NCBI RefSeq assembly: GCF_027853335.1
Contig: NZ_JAFEUS010000002.1
Coordinates: 2,749,294 to 2,813,293, forward strand
DNA: 64,000 nt
Source: Leucobacter sp. UCMA 4100
GTDB lineage: Bacteria > Actinomycetota > Actinomycetes > Actinomycetales > Microbacteriaceae
Direction: 5' to 3'
Shown here: positions 35,160 to 44,347 of the stretch, in pieces
Layout of the letters: the number at the start of each line of letters is the position of its first letter
Numbering within the stretch: position 1 is the first letter of the stretch
The notes under the pieces: generated by a model
The model's database searches: none
Told to the model about the DNA's origin: nothing
The model's input: only the letters and a program-made list of their open reading frames with translations
Translations under genes and position numbers: made by a program

Positions 35160-38100
35160 ATGTCGTACCCCAAGCAGTCACACAGTAGCGCCGCAGCAGG
35201 CGCATCATTTGGAGTAACCCCGTCGCCGCGTTTTCCCGAGATTGAGACGCAGGTGCTCAAGTTTTGGGCCGAAGACGACACCTTTCGTGAGTCGATTCGC
35301 CAGCGCGAGGGGTGCGATCAGTGGGTCTTCAACGATGGCCCTCCCTTTGCGAACGGCCTGCCGCACTACGGCCACTTGCTGACCGGCTACGCCAAAGACG
35401 TTTTTCCGCGCTTCCAGACCATGATGGGCAAGAAGGTTGAGCGCCGCTTCGGCTGGGACACCCACGGCTTGCCGGCAGAGCTTGAGGTCATGAAGCAACT
35501 CGGCATCACCGAGAAGAGCGAGATCGAAGAGATGGGCATCGCGACGTTCAACGCGAAGGCCCGCGAATCGGTGCTCATGTACACCCGCGAGTGGGAAGAG
35601 TACGTCACGCGTCAGGCCCGTTGGGTCGACTTCGAGAACGACTACCGAACGCTCAACGTCGAGTTCATGGAGAGTGTGCTCTGGGCGTTCAAGCAGCTCT
35701 ATGACAAGGGCCTTGCGTACGAGGGGCACCGCGTGCTGCCGTACTGCTGGCGCGACGAGACTCCGCTCTCGAACCACGAGCTTCGCATGGACGATGACGT
35801 GTACCAGATGCGTCAGGACCCGTCGGTCACGGTTGCTTTCCCATTCACGGGTGCGAAGGCCGCTGAGCTCGGCATAGAGGGCGTTCGCGCGCTTGCTTGG
35901 ACGACGACCCCCTGGACGCTGCCAACGAACGCGGCCCTCGCGGTTGGCCCCGACATCGAATATGCTGTCGTCGCGGCCGGCCCGCTTGGCGCGAGCGATG
36001 GCGGATCATCGGGCGAGGCCCGATACCTGCTCGCCCGCGAGCTCGTCACGAACCACGCGAAAGATCTCGGCTACGAGAGCGGGGAAGCGGCGACCGAGGC
36101 CATCGAACGCACGCTGAAGGGCGCAGAGCTTGCCGACGTGCAGTACGAGCCCGTGTTCGATTACTTTGCCGACGCCGAGGTGTGGGGCACCGAGAACTAC
36201 TGGCGCGTACTCGTCGACGATTACGTTGGGGCCTCTGACGGCACCGGCGTCGTTCATCAGTCGCCCGCGTATGGTGAAGACGATATGCGCATCACCAATG
36301 CCGCCGGCATGCCGACGATCGTGAGCCTCGACGAGGGCGGCCGCTTTATCAAGGCCGTGGGTGACGTGGCAGGCGAACTCTGGTTTGAGGCGAACCGGCC
36401 GCTGATCCGCCTCTTGCGCGAATCGGGTCGCCTCTTGCGTGAGCAGAGCTACGAGCACTCGTACCCGCACTGCTGGCGCTGCCGCAACCCACTCATCTAC
36501 AAGGCCGTCTCGAGCTGGTTCGTGAGCGTCACGAAGATCAAGGATCGCCTGCTCGAGGTCAACGAGGACATCAATTGGGTGCCCGCGAACGTGAAGCACG
36601 GGCAGTTTGGCAAGTGGCTCGAGGGCGCGCGTGACTGGTCAGTGAGCCGCAACCGCTACTGGGGCAGCCCGATCCCAGTATGGAAGAGCGACGACCCCGA
36701 GTACCCGCGTGTCGACGTCTACGGCTCGATCGAAGAGATCGAGCGTGACTTCGGGCGCGTATCGCGCAACGAGGCCGGCGAGGTCGACCTGCACCGCCCG
36801 TACGTCGACGATCTCACGCGGCCGAACCCAGACGATCCGACCGGCAAATCGACGATGCGCCGCATCGAAGACGTGTTTGACGTGTGGTTCGACTCGGGCT
36901 CGATGCCGTTTGCCCAGGCCCACTACCCGTTCGAGAACCAGGAGTGGTTCGAAGAGCAGCAACCCGCCGACTTCATCGTCGAGTACATCGGGCAAACGCG
37001 CGGCTGGTTCTACGTGCAGCACGTGCTCGCAACCGCGCTCTTCGACCGCCCAGCGTTCAAGAACGTCATCAGCCACGGCATCGTGCTCGGCTCAGACGGC
37101 AACAAGATGTCGAAGTCGCTGCAAAACTACCCCGACGTCAATGAGGTGTTTGACCGTGACGGCTCAGACGCGATGCGCTGGTTCCTCATGGCATCACCCG
37201 TCGTGCGCGGCGGCAACCTCATCGTCACCGAAGAGGGCATTCGTGAGGGCGTTCGTCAGTTCATCCTGCCGCTCTGGAACACCTGGTACTTCTTCAGCCT
37301 CTACGCGAACGCCGACGGCTTCGAGGCGAGCTGGAGCACCGACTCGACCGATCCGCTTGATCGCTACATTCTCGCGAAAACGGGACAGCTTGTGCGCGAC
37401 GTTGAGCAGCACCTTGGCGACCTCGACACGACCACCGCAGCCGAGGCGCTGCGTGACTACGCCGAGCTGCTCACGAACTGGTTCGTGCGTCGTTCTCGCG
37501 ACCGCTTCTGGGAAGGGGTCAACGGGGCGAACGGCAAGCCTGAAAACGCTCAGGCATTCAACACGCTGTTCACGGTGCTTGAAACGCTCACCCGGGTGGC
37601 CGCTCCCATGGCGCCACTCGTGACCGAGGAAATCTGGCGCGGGCTCACCGGCGGCCGCTCGGTACACCTCACCGATTGGCCTGACGCGAGCGCGTTCCCC
37701 GTCGACGACGAGCTCGTCGCGGCGATGGACGAGGTGCGTCAAATCACCTCGCAGTCACTCGCGCTGCGCAAGGCCGAGCGCCTTCGTGTACGCCTGCCTC
37801 TCGCCGACCTCACGGTCGTCACGAGCCGCCCAGACGCGATCGCTCCGTTTAGCGCGATTCTGCGCGACGAGCTCAACGTGAAGCACGTCTCGCTCGTGGC
37901 CCAGGACGAGAACAGCGCGGCCGAGCACGGCATTGTGCATTCACTCTCGGTGAACGCCCGCGCGGCCGGCCCGAGGCTTGGCAAAGACGTGCAGTTTGCC
38001 ATCAAGGGCGCGAAGACCGGTGACTGGTCTGAAGAGAACGGCGTCGTGACGGCGGGCGGGTTTGCGCTGGAACCTGGCGAGTACGATCTCACGCTCACCG

Positions 38101-38516
38101 TGAGTGATGCCGCGACCGAAGGACAGGCAGTCGGTCTCATCGCGGGCGGCGGCTTCGTGCTGCTCAGCACCGTGACGACCCCCGAACTCGAGGCCGAGGG
38201 CGTCGCTCGTGACGCGATTCGCGGCGTGCAAGAGGCCCGCAAGAACGCCGGCCTCGACGTGAGCGACCGCATTGAGCTGACGCTCGGTGCCTCGCCCGAG
38301 AACGCCGACGCGCTTACCGCCCACGCCGAGCTCATCGCGAGCGAGACCCTCTCAACCCGGCTCGCCGTCGAATCACTCGAGGCCGCGGCTCTTGAGAACG
38401 ACCCAGAAACCAGTGCCGCAGGGGTTGCCTCACGCGCGAGTGCGCTCGGCGCGGCGAAGGAACCCCTCATCATCACGATCAACGCAACCGCGGCACGTGC
38501 CGCGAAGGAGGACTAG
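35160..38516 (+). CDS. ileS: Isoleucyl-tRNA synthetase (eukaryote-like IleS2 type)
   Basis: 1118-residue class I synthetase. The HIGH motif is [12 protein letters not shown] (about 65-76), the large CP1 editing domain contains [11 protein letters not shown], and [12 protein letters not shown] holds KMSKS near 640. The long length, [11 protein letters not shown] and the extended C-terminus without the bacterial zinc site indicate the IleS2 branch, which is naturally less mupirocin-sensitive (family knowledge). ATG 35160 with GAAGGACCCC upstream. The stop overlaps the folC start by 1 nt. Confidence 0.96.
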   Translation: MSYPKQSHSSAAAGASFGVTPSPRFPEIETQVLKFWAEDDTFRESIRQREGCDQWVFNDGPPFANGLPHYGHLLTGYAKDVFPRFQTMMGKKVERRFGWDTHGLPAELEVMKQLGITEKSEIEEMGIATFNAKARESVLMYTREWEEYVTRQARWVDFENDYRTLNVEFMESVLWAFKQLYDKGLAYEGHRVLPYCWRDETPLSNHELRMDDDVYQMRQDPSVTVAFPFTGAKAAELGIEGVRALAWTTTPWTLPTNAALAVGPDIEYAVVAAGPLGASDGGSSGEARYLLARELVTNHAKDLGYESGEAATEAIERTLKGAELADVQYEPVFDYFADAEVWGTENYWRVLVDDYVGASDGTGVVHQSPAYGEDDMRITNAAGMPTIVSLDEGGRFIKAVGDVAGELWFEANRPLIRLLRESGRLLREQSYEHSYPHCWRCRNPLIYKAVSSWFVSVTKIKDRLLEVNEDINWVPANVKHGQFGKWLEGARDWSVSRNRYWGSPIPVWKSDDPEYPRVDVYGSIEEIERDFGRVSRNEAGEVDLHRPYVDDLTRPNPDDPTGKSTMRRIEDVFDVWFDSGSMPFAQAHYPFENQEWFEEQQPADFIVEYIGQTRGWFYVQHVLATALFDRPAFKNVISHGIVLGSDGNKMSKSLQNYPDVNEVFDRDGSDAMRWFLMASPVVRGGNLIVTEEGIREGVRQFILPLWNTWYFFSLYANADGFEASWSTDSTDPLDRYILAKTGQLVRDVEQHLGDLDTTTAAEALRDYAELLTNWFVRRSRDRFWEGVNGANGKPENAQAFNTLFTVLETLTRVAAPMAPLVTEEIWRGLTGGRSVHLTDWPDASAFPVDDELVAAMDEVRQITSQSLALRKAERLRVRLPLADLTVVTSRPDAIAPFSAILRDELNVKHVSLVAQDENSAAEHGIVHSLSVNARAAGPRLGKDVQFAIKGAKTGDWSEENGVVTAGGFALEPGEYDLTLTVSDAATEGQAVGLIAGGGFVLLSTVTTPELEAEGVARDAIRGVQEARKNAGLDVSDRIELTLGASPENADALTAHAELIASETLSTRLAVESLEAAALENDPETSAAGVASRASALGAAKEPLIITINATAARAAKED

Positions 38517-39865
38517 TGGGCGCATCGAGCACCGCAGAGGTGTACGCAGAGCTGCTCTCGCGAACTGGCGAGGCGCAGCCGCGACCCAGGCTTGACCCGG
38601 TTCGCAGGCTCACCGACCTGCTCGGCCAGCCGCAAAACCTGTTTCCGGTCATACACGTGGGCGGCACGAACGGGAAGACGACGACGGCTAGGGTCATCGA
38701 GTCGCTGCTCAGGGCCTACGGGCTGAAAACGGGGCTCTTCACGAGCCCGCACCTCGTTGATTTCACCGAGCGTATTCAGCTTGAGGGTGAGCAGATCAGC
38801 GAGGCGGCACTCGTCGCCGCGTGGGAAGAGATGCAGCCTGCCCTCGAGATCGTCGATACCGAACTCGCTGCGAAGGGCGAGCTGCCGATTACGTACTTCG
38901 AGGCGCTTGCCGCGCTCGCATACACCGCTTTCGCCGACGCGCCCGTCGAGGTTGCCGTTGTCGAGATCGGCATTGGTGGCGAGTGGGACGCGACGAACAT
39001 TACCGACGCTGAGGTCTCGGTCATCACGCCGATCGGCCTCGACCATGTGCACATTCTCGGCGATACCGTTGCTGAGATCGCTCGCACGAAGGCCTTCATC
39101 GTGAAAGAGGGCAAGACGCTCGTGACCGCGGCGCAGGAGCCCTCGGCGCTCGCTGAGCTCGAGGCTCGAGCCGAGGCGGTCGGATCGCGCATGCTTGTCG
39201 CCGAGCGGGATTTCTCGCTGCGCGCAGACGTGAGCGGCGTGGGAGGGCGCATCGTCGAGATCACGGGTATCGCTGGAACCGAGTACGAGGGGCTGTTTAT
39301 TCCGCTCTACGGGCCGCATCAGGCCGAAAACGTGACGCTCGCGGTTGCCGCCGTCGAGGCGTTTCTCGGGACCGAGCGCCCCCTCCCAGAGGATGCGCTC
39401 GAGCAGGGCCTCGGCAGCCTCACTTCGCCCGGAAGGCTGCAGCCGATTGGCGTACAGCCACTCGTGCTCGTCGATGCGGCGCACAACCCGCACGGCGCGA
39501 AGACGCTTGCGACCGCGATGAGCGAATCGTTCAGCTTCTCAGATCTCATGCTCATCGTCGGCACGTTCGCCGACAAAGATGCGCGGGGCATTCTTGAGGC
39601 GCTGCTGCCGCTCACGCCAAACGTGTACGTGGTAGGGATCCACTCAGAACGGTCCCGTGACCCCGAAGAGCTCGCGAGGCTTGCCCTCGAGGTTCGACCA
39701 GACGTCAACCTCCAGCTCTTCGACGAGCTTGAAGAAGCCGTTGAAGAGGCTCGTGGCTGGGCCGAAGAGGCCGACGGCCGCGGCGTGCTCATCGCAGGTT
39801 CAGTATTTCTTGCGGGCGAGGCCATCTCGCTCGCCCGCCAGGCAGATTGGGGAGCTGAAGTATGA
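38516..39865 (+). CDS. folC: Folylpolyglutamate/dihydrofolate synthase
   Basis: 449-residue Mur-ligase-family enzyme. P-loop GTNGKTTTAR is near 50-59, TSPHLVDFTERI near 75, EIGIGGEWDATN, and the C-terminal VDAAHNPHGAK. It adds glutamates to folates and may also make dihydrofolate. GTG start shared with the ileS TAG (TAGTG). Its end overlaps the next gene (ATGA). Confidence 0.94.
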   Translation: MGASSTAEVYAELLSRTGEAQPRPRLDPVRRLTDLLGQPQNLFPVIHVGGTNGKTTTARVIESLLRAYGLKTGLFTSPHLVDFTERIQLEGEQISEAALVAAWEEMQPALEIVDTELAAKGELPITYFEALAALAYTAFADAPVEVAVVEIGIGGEWDATNITDAEVSVITPIGLDHVHILGDTVAEIARTKAFIVKEGKTLVTAAQEPSALAELEARAEAVGSRMLVAERDFSLRADVSGVGGRIVEITGIAGTEYEGLFIPLYGPHQAENVTLAVAAVEAFLGTERPLPEDALEQGLGSLTSPGRLQPIGVQPLVLVDAAHNPHGAKTLATAMSESFSFSDLMLIVGTFADKDARGILEALLPLTPNVYVVGIHSERSRDPEELARLALEVRPDVNLQLFDELEEAVEEARGWAEEADGRGVLIAGSVFLAGEAISLARQADWGAEV

Positions 39866-40296
39866 CGCACAATCCTGGGCAAGACGACGATCTCGTACTC
39901 TCACCAAGCGAGCAGCGCGCCCACAACCTTGCGCTTCGCGCGAGCGGAACGAAGAAAACCTCGACCCAAAAGTCACTCGCGTCGATCGCGCTCGGCTTCG
40001 AGCTGTTCGTCGTGTTTCTTATCGGGCTCACGCTCTTCGGGCTCGGCGTCTTCGACCCAGCCTGGGTTGGGCTCGTGATCGGTGGCGTCGCCTGCCTGCT
40101 CATCATCGTTGCCCTCGGGCTGATGCGAATGGGCAACGTTGGCATCATTCTCGGGTGGATCGTGCACGGCCTCTATTTCGTTGGCGCCTTTTTTCTCGTG
40201 CCGATTCTGTTCGTTGGCCTCATCTTCACTGGCCTGTGGCTCTACTGCATGTGGAAAGGCGCTCAAATTGACCGCATGCGCGAAGCTAGACTGTAA
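39862..40296 (+). CDS. DUF4233 membrane protein
   Basis: 144 residues. A polar N-terminus of about 40 residues is followed by three to four hydrophobic segments (about 45-125) and a basic end (KGAQIDRMREARL). Proteins of this family are commonly encoded between folC and ndk in Actinobacteria; function unknown. Its ATG overlaps the folC stop by 4 nt. The ndk promoter lies in its 3' end. Confidence 0.8.
   Translation: MTHNPGQDDDLVLSPSEQRAHNLALRASGTKKTSTQKSLASIALGFELFVVFLIGLTLFGLGVFDPAWVGLVIGGVACLLIIVALGLMRMGNVGIILGWIVHGLYFVGAFFLVPILFVGLIFTGLWLYCMWKGAQIDRMREARL
40287..40292 (+). promoter_or_regulatory. ndk -10 box
   Basis: TAGACT inside the 3' end of the DUF4233 gene, giving an ndk leader of about 30 nt. 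Confidence 0.45.
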
Positions 40297-40328
40297 GTAA
40301 CCGTTTATCACAACCAAAGGGAATTATT

Positions 40329-40745
40329 GTGGCTGTTGAAGAAACACTCATCCTCGTCAAACCAGATGGCGTCAAGCGTAACCTCGTCGGCGAAATCTTG
40401 CGCCGGGTCGAGGCAAAGGGGTACGAAATCGCTGACCTGCGCATGGTGCACGCCTCGCGTGCGCTGCTCGCTGCCCACTACGAAGAGCACGAGGGCAAGC
40501 CCTTCTATGAGCCGCTCGTAGAGTTCATGTCGTCGGGCCCCGTCGTTGCCATTCGCGCGAGCGGCGAGCGGGTCATCGAAGGATTCCGTTCACTCGCTGG
40601 CTCGACCGAGCCGACGAGCGCTGCTCCCGGGACGATCCGCGGCGACCTCGGTCGCGACTGGGGAACGAGTGTTCAGCAGAACCTCGTTCACGGTAGCGAC
40701 AGCACGCTGAGTGCAGAGCGTGAGCTCGCACTCTGGTTTGCATAA
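40329..40745 (+). CDS. ndk: Nucleoside diphosphate kinase
   Basis: 138 residues. KPDGVKRNL is at the N-terminus, the phosphorylated histidine in NLVHGSDS (about 116-123), and the kpn-loop TEPTSAAPGTIRGD. It balances NTP and dNTP pools with ATP as donor. GTG start with AAAGGGA upstream. Followed by the LexA box of uvrB. Confidence 0.95.
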   Translation: MAVEETLILVKPDGVKRNLVGEILRRVEAKGYEIADLRMVHASRALLAAHYEEHEGKPFYEPLVEFMSSGPVVAIRASGERVIEGFRSLAGSTEPTSAAPGTIRGDLGRDWGTSVQQNLVHGSDSTLSAERELALWFA

Positions 40746-40748
40746 TAT

Positions 40749-40764
40749 TCGAACACCCGTTCGA
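40749..40764. promoter_or_regulatory. LexA (SOS) box upstream of uvrB
   Basis: TCGAACACCCGTTCGA matches the actinobacterial consensus TCGAAC-RNNN-GTTCGA at every position; it lies 36 nt before the uvrB start and just upstream of its -10 box. Confidence 0.88.
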
Positions 40765-40787
40765 AGCTTATCTTGAGCTTAGGGGCG

Positions 40788-40793
40788 TACGCT
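40788..40793 (+). promoter_or_regulatory. -10 box of leaderless uvrB
   Basis: TACGCT, 6 nt, ATG 40800. Confidence 0.55.
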
Positions 40794-40799
40794 AAGGGT

Positions 40800-42866
40800 A
40801 TGGAAACTACCCGAAGCGTGCGCCCCTTTGAGGTTATTAGCGAGTATGAGCCGAATGGTGACCAGCCTCAGGCCATCGCCGAGCTGGCCTCCCGCATCAA
40901 CGCGGGCGAGACCGATATCGTGCTCCTCGGCGCCACGGGTACCGGTAAGTCGGCAACGACCGCCTGGCTCATTGAAGAGGTGCAACGGCCCACGCTCGTG
41001 CTCGCCCACAACAAGACCCTCGCCGCACAGCTTGCGACCGAGTTTCGGCAGCTCTTGCCGAACAACTCGGTTGAGTACTTCGTCTCGTACTACGACTACT
41101 ACCAGCCAGAGGCCTACGTGCCGCAAACCGACACCTTCATTGAAAAGGATTCGTCGATTAACGACGAGGTCGAGCGCCTGCGCCACTCGACGACGAACGC
41201 GCTGCTCAGCCGCCGCGACGTCGTCGTGGTGAGTACGGTCTCGTGCATTTACGGCCTGGGTAAGCCTGAAGAGTACTACGAGGCGATGGTGCCACTCGCG
41301 GTGGGCGATCAGGTTGATCGCGACGCTATCCTGCGCCGCTTCGTTGACATGCAGTATCAGCGCAACGACATCGAGTTCGTGCGCGGTAACTTTCGGGTTC
41401 GCGGCGACACGGTCGAGATCATCCCGATGTACGAGGAGCTCGCGATTCGCATCGAGTTCTTCGGCGATGAGATTGACGCGCTCTACTACCTGCACCCGAT
41501 CACGGGCGAGACGATCAAAGAGGTCGAGACGGTTTCGGTCTTTCCGGGCTCGCACTACGTCGCAAGCCACGATGTCATGCAGCGGGCCATGGGTGACATT
41601 ACCGACGAGCTTGACGTGCGGCTCAACGAGTTGCACGCCCAGAACAAGCTCGTTGAAGAGCAGCGCCTCAAGATGCGCACAACGTTTGACCTCGAGATGA
41701 TGGAGCAGATCGGTTTTTGCTCTGGCATCGAGAACTACTCGAGGCACATTGATGGACGTCAGCAGGGCGAGGCCCCGCACTGCCTCCTTGACTACTTTCC
41801 TGACGACTTTCTCGTCGTGATCGATGAGTCACACGTCACCGTGCCGCAAATTGGTGCGATGTACGAGGGCGACTCGTCGCGAAAGCGTACGCTCGTCGAC
41901 CACGGCTTCAGGCTGCCGTCTGCGCTCGATAACCGCCCGCTCACCTTCAACGAATTTAAAGACCGTGTCGGTCAGACGGTCTACCTCTCGGCGACCCCCG
42001 GCAAGTACGAGATGGAGCTCGCCGACGGTGTGGTTGAGCAGATCATTCGCCCCACGGGCCTCGTTGACCCAGAGATTGTCGTCAAGCCAACTCAGGGACA
42101 AATTGATGACCTGCTCGAGCAGATCAAGATTCGCGCCGAGAAAGATGAGCGCGTGCTCGTTACGACGCTCACGAAGAAGATGGCCGAGCAGCTCACGGCG
42201 TTCCTCGAAGAATCTGGGGTGCGGGTGCGCTACCTGCATTCTGACGTCGACACACTGCGACGCGTTGAGCTGCTGACCGAGCTTCGCGCCGGCGTGTACG
42301 ACGTGCTCGTCGGTATCAACCTGCTGCGTGAGGGCCTTGACCTTCCCGAGGTGTCGCTTGTCGCGATTCTCGACGCCGACAAAGAGGGCTTCTTGCGCTC
42401 GTCGACCTCACTCATTCAGACGATTGGTCGTGCCGCGCGTAACGTGTCGGGCGAGGTGCACATGTATGCAGACCGCATTACTCGGTCGATGCAGGAGGCC
42501 ATTGACGAGACGCAACGTCGTCGTGAGATTCAGGTGGCCTACAACACCGAACACGGTATCGACCCGCAGCCGCTTCGCAAGAAGATCGCTGACATTACCG
42601 AGATGCTCAACCGTGAGGCTGCCGATACTACCGAACTCGTCGAGTCGTCGGCCGCGGGTAAGAAGCGTGCCGGTTCGGGGGCGGCTGCGAAGCGTTCGGG
42701 TGCCGATTCTGGCGGCACAGAACTCGAGCAGTTGATCGTTGAACTCACTGATCAGATGCTGGCTGCCGCCGAAGAGCTGAAGTTTGAGCTTGCCGCGCGT
42801 CTGCGTGACGAGATCGGCGAGCTGAAGCGCGAGCTTCGTGGAATGGCTTCGGCTGGCCACGCTTAG
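40800..42866 (+). CDS. uvrB: Excinuclease ABC subunit B
   Basis: 688 residues. Walker A GATGTGKS is near 39-46, the beta-hairpin [16 protein letters not shown] that inserts between strands, DEXX-type motif VVIDESHVT, motif [11 protein letters not shown] and a C-terminal UVR coiled coil that meets UvrC. Damage-verifying helicase of nucleotide excision repair. The start is ATG 40800, set by its -10 box; an upstream in-frame ATG at 40773 lies in the promoter. An exact LexA box precedes it. Confidence 0.97.
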   Translation: METTRSVRPFEVISEYEPNGDQPQAIAELASRINAGETDIVLLGATGTGKSATTAWLIEEVQRPTLVLAHNKTLAAQLATEFRQLLPNNSVEYFVSYYDYYQPEAYVPQTDTFIEKDSSINDEVERLRHSTTNALLSRRDVVVVSTVSCIYGLGKPEEYYEAMVPLAVGDQVDRDAILRRFVDMQYQRNDIEFVRGNFRVRGDTVEIIPMYEELAIRIEFFGDEIDALYYLHPITGETIKEVETVSVFPGSHYVASHDVMQRAMGDITDELDVRLNELHAQNKLVEEQRLKMRTTFDLEMMEQIGFCSGIENYSRHIDGRQQGEAPHCLLDYFPDDFLVVIDESHVTVPQIGAMYEGDSSRKRTLVDHGFRLPSALDNRPLTFNEFKDRVGQTVYLSATPGKYEMELADGVVEQIIRPTGLVDPEIVVKPTQGQIDDLLEQIKIRAEKDERVLVTTLTKKMAEQLTAFLEESGVRVRYLHSDVDTLRRVELLTELRAGVYDVLVGINLLREGLDLPEVSLVAILDADKEGFLRSSTSLIQTIGRAARNVSGEVHMYADRITRSMQEAIDETQRRREIQVAYNTEHGIDPQPLRKKIADITEMLNREAADTTELVESSAAGKKRAGSGAAAKRSGADSGGTELEQLIVELTDQMLAAAEELKFELAARLRDEIGELKRELRGMASAGHA

Positions 42867-42897
42867 GCGTGGGCGGCGGTGGCCGTTCGTTTGGAGG

Positions 42898-43608
42898 CTA
42901 GAGCACCGAGTAGCCGTAGCGGGCCGCGGTCGCCTCGATGATGCCGGTGAGTTCTGGCCGATCGAGCGTGAGCAGCGCATCCGGGTGCGCCGGTAGGGCG
43001 TCTTGACTGCGTTGCCAGAGGGCGCTGATTCTCGTGTGTGGCATGAGCGACGAAGCCGAGAGCACCCCGTCGATGTCGGGGTAGCGGCGGGCTATCGCGC
43101 GTGACCACTCCCTGGATCGCTCACGCGAGCCAGACATGACCGCCGCATTGCCACCGGCAACGGTGAGCCAGTCGCTGTCGCTGAGGTTCAGCAGCGTGAG
43201 CTCTCGGGTCACACTGAAAAATGCGAGCGCGGGGGTGTTGAGTTCTCTCGTGATGACTCGTTTGCGCTGAAAGCACTCGATGAGACACGTCGCAAGCGTC
43301 GACATCGCCGCATCACCTTCGGTCGTCTCGCCCGCCGTGTTCCCTTGCCTTGTCAGCTGGGCGCTGAGCTCTGGCACCGTGTACATGACCCCGTACCCAG
43401 CGTGCTCTTGCGGTGGGTTTGGGTGCGGATCGAAGCGAGAGTCGACGGGCCCGTATGAGCGGTATGCGTTCCAATCGCTGGGGTACGGACCCGCGGTGTG
43501 AAAGACCCGAGCAAACATGGTGCCTGCGGCAATCGTGCTGCACCAGGAGTGATCGCTCGGAAGGTCGGGGAACTGTGCCGGGTTCGGAGTCGGAGCCTCT
43601 TCACTCAT
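42898..43608 (-). CDS. RES-domain toxin (NAD+ phosphorylase type)
   Basis: 236 residues of the RES family, named for conserved Arg, Glu and Ser. Candidates are Arg34 in MFARVF, Glu111 in LIECFQ and Ser in LSASSL (about 184-188). DSRFDPH and GYGVMYT also fit the fold. Characterised relatives such as mycobacterial MbcT destroy NAD+ and are held in check by a co-encoded antitoxin. Here the gene starts 5 nt behind the putative antitoxin. ATG 43608 is chosen because the extension upstream overlaps that gene. It is convergent with uvrB, whose stop is 31 nt away. Confidence 0.82.
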   Translation of the reverse strand: MSEEAPTPNPAQFPDLPSDHSWCSTIAAGTMFARVFHTAGPYPSDWNAYRSYGPVDSRFDPHPNPPQEHAGYGVMYTVPELSAQLTRQGNTAGETTEGDAAMSTLATCLIECFQRKRVITRELNTPALAFFSVTRELTLLNLSDSDWLTVAGGNAAVMSGSRERSREWSRAIARRYPDIDGVLSASSLMPHTRISALWQRSQDALPAHPDALLTLDRPELTGIIEATAARYGYSVL

Positions 43609-43613
43609 CGTCG

Positions 43614-44219
43614 TTAGAGGGCCCTGCTGAGTTCGCCCTGCATGATCTGAGCCGCTGTCTCGTGGCTCCCTCCAGCTTGGAGCCACGAGGCGACCGAGTG
43701 CTCGACGCTATCGATGGTGAGGAGGGAGGAAGGCCAAGTGAGCGCGCGCTCTACGAGGGTGAGCGGGGTGGCCGGTGGAATCTCTTTGGCAACCGTGCTC
43801 CAGCCGGGTAGTTCGTCGCCGTCAAAAAATTGGAAAGCGGGGAAGTGCCAGCCGTCACTGTGGCGCCTCGCGAGGAGCGTGTGGTCGGCGGCACGTTGTC
43901 GTACCCGTGCGGTGCTCACGTGGAGCAGGGAAGCAACTTCGGTTGCGCTGAGTGAGATGGTGTCGACTCGACGTTCTGCAAGGAGGGACTGCGTTGTCGT
44001 GTTTAGGTGACTCTGCTGTTCGGCCATGGTTGTTGTGACGCCGAACCGTTCGAGGGCTGAGACCTCAGCAACCGTAAGGTTGTGTGTGCTCGGCGATGTG
44101 GTCTCGGCGAGGCGCTCAAGGAGCTCTTCAGCGGTTGCAAGCTGCCTTGGGTCAAAGCTCGTGACCAGGGCGAGAACGCGATCACGTACCGGCGCTGTTT
44201 CGTGTGCCTGGGCTGACAT
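43614..44219 (-). CDS. Antitoxin of the RES toxin, MbcA/ParS/Xre-like
   Basis: 201 residues. An N-terminal helical region of about 85 residues precedes a helix-turn-helix (about 89-112, ISLSATEVASLLHVSTARVRQ). A C-terminal toxin-binding-like domain ends SVASWLQAGGSHETAAQIM, the WL..GG pattern of MbcA/ParS antitoxins. Position directly upstream of a RES gene on the same strand supports the assignment. ATG 44219 follows AAGGAGAAGCTC. Two GTAAGGA direct repeats 10 bp apart lie at the start of the leader and may be part of an operator. Confidence 0.75.
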   Translation of the reverse strand: MSAQAHETAPVRDRVLALVTSFDPRQLATAEELLERLAETTSPSTHNLTVAEVSALERFGVTTTMAEQQSHLNTTTQSLLAERRVDTISLSATEVASLLHVSTARVRQRAADHTLLARRHSDGWHFPAFQFFDGDELPGWSTVAKEIPPATPLTLVERALTWPSSLLTIDSVEHSVASWLQAGGSHETAAQIMQGELSRAL

Positions 44220-44299
44220 GAGCTTCTCCTTACGCTTCCTTACGTCAATAATAATCGTAAAGAGTGACGGAGGCAAGGGAAGTGGTGAATCGAATCGAT

Positions 44300-44315
44300 T
44301 CGTACATAGGTTCGA
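44300..44315. promoter_or_regulatory. LexA-like box upstream of uvrA
   Basis: TCGTACATAGGTTCGA: one half-site (GTTCGA) is perfect, the other (TCGTAC) has one mismatch to TCGAAC, with the right 4-nt spacer. It is 33 nt before the uvrA start. Confidence 0.65.
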
Positions 44316-44335
44316 ATATTCTCAGCTTCAGGGCC

Positions 44336-44341
44336 TACAAT
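44336..44341 (+). promoter_or_regulatory. -10 box of leaderless uvrA
   Basis: TACAAT, 6 nt, GTG 44348. Confidence 0.6.
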
Positions 44342-44347
44342 AGAGGG

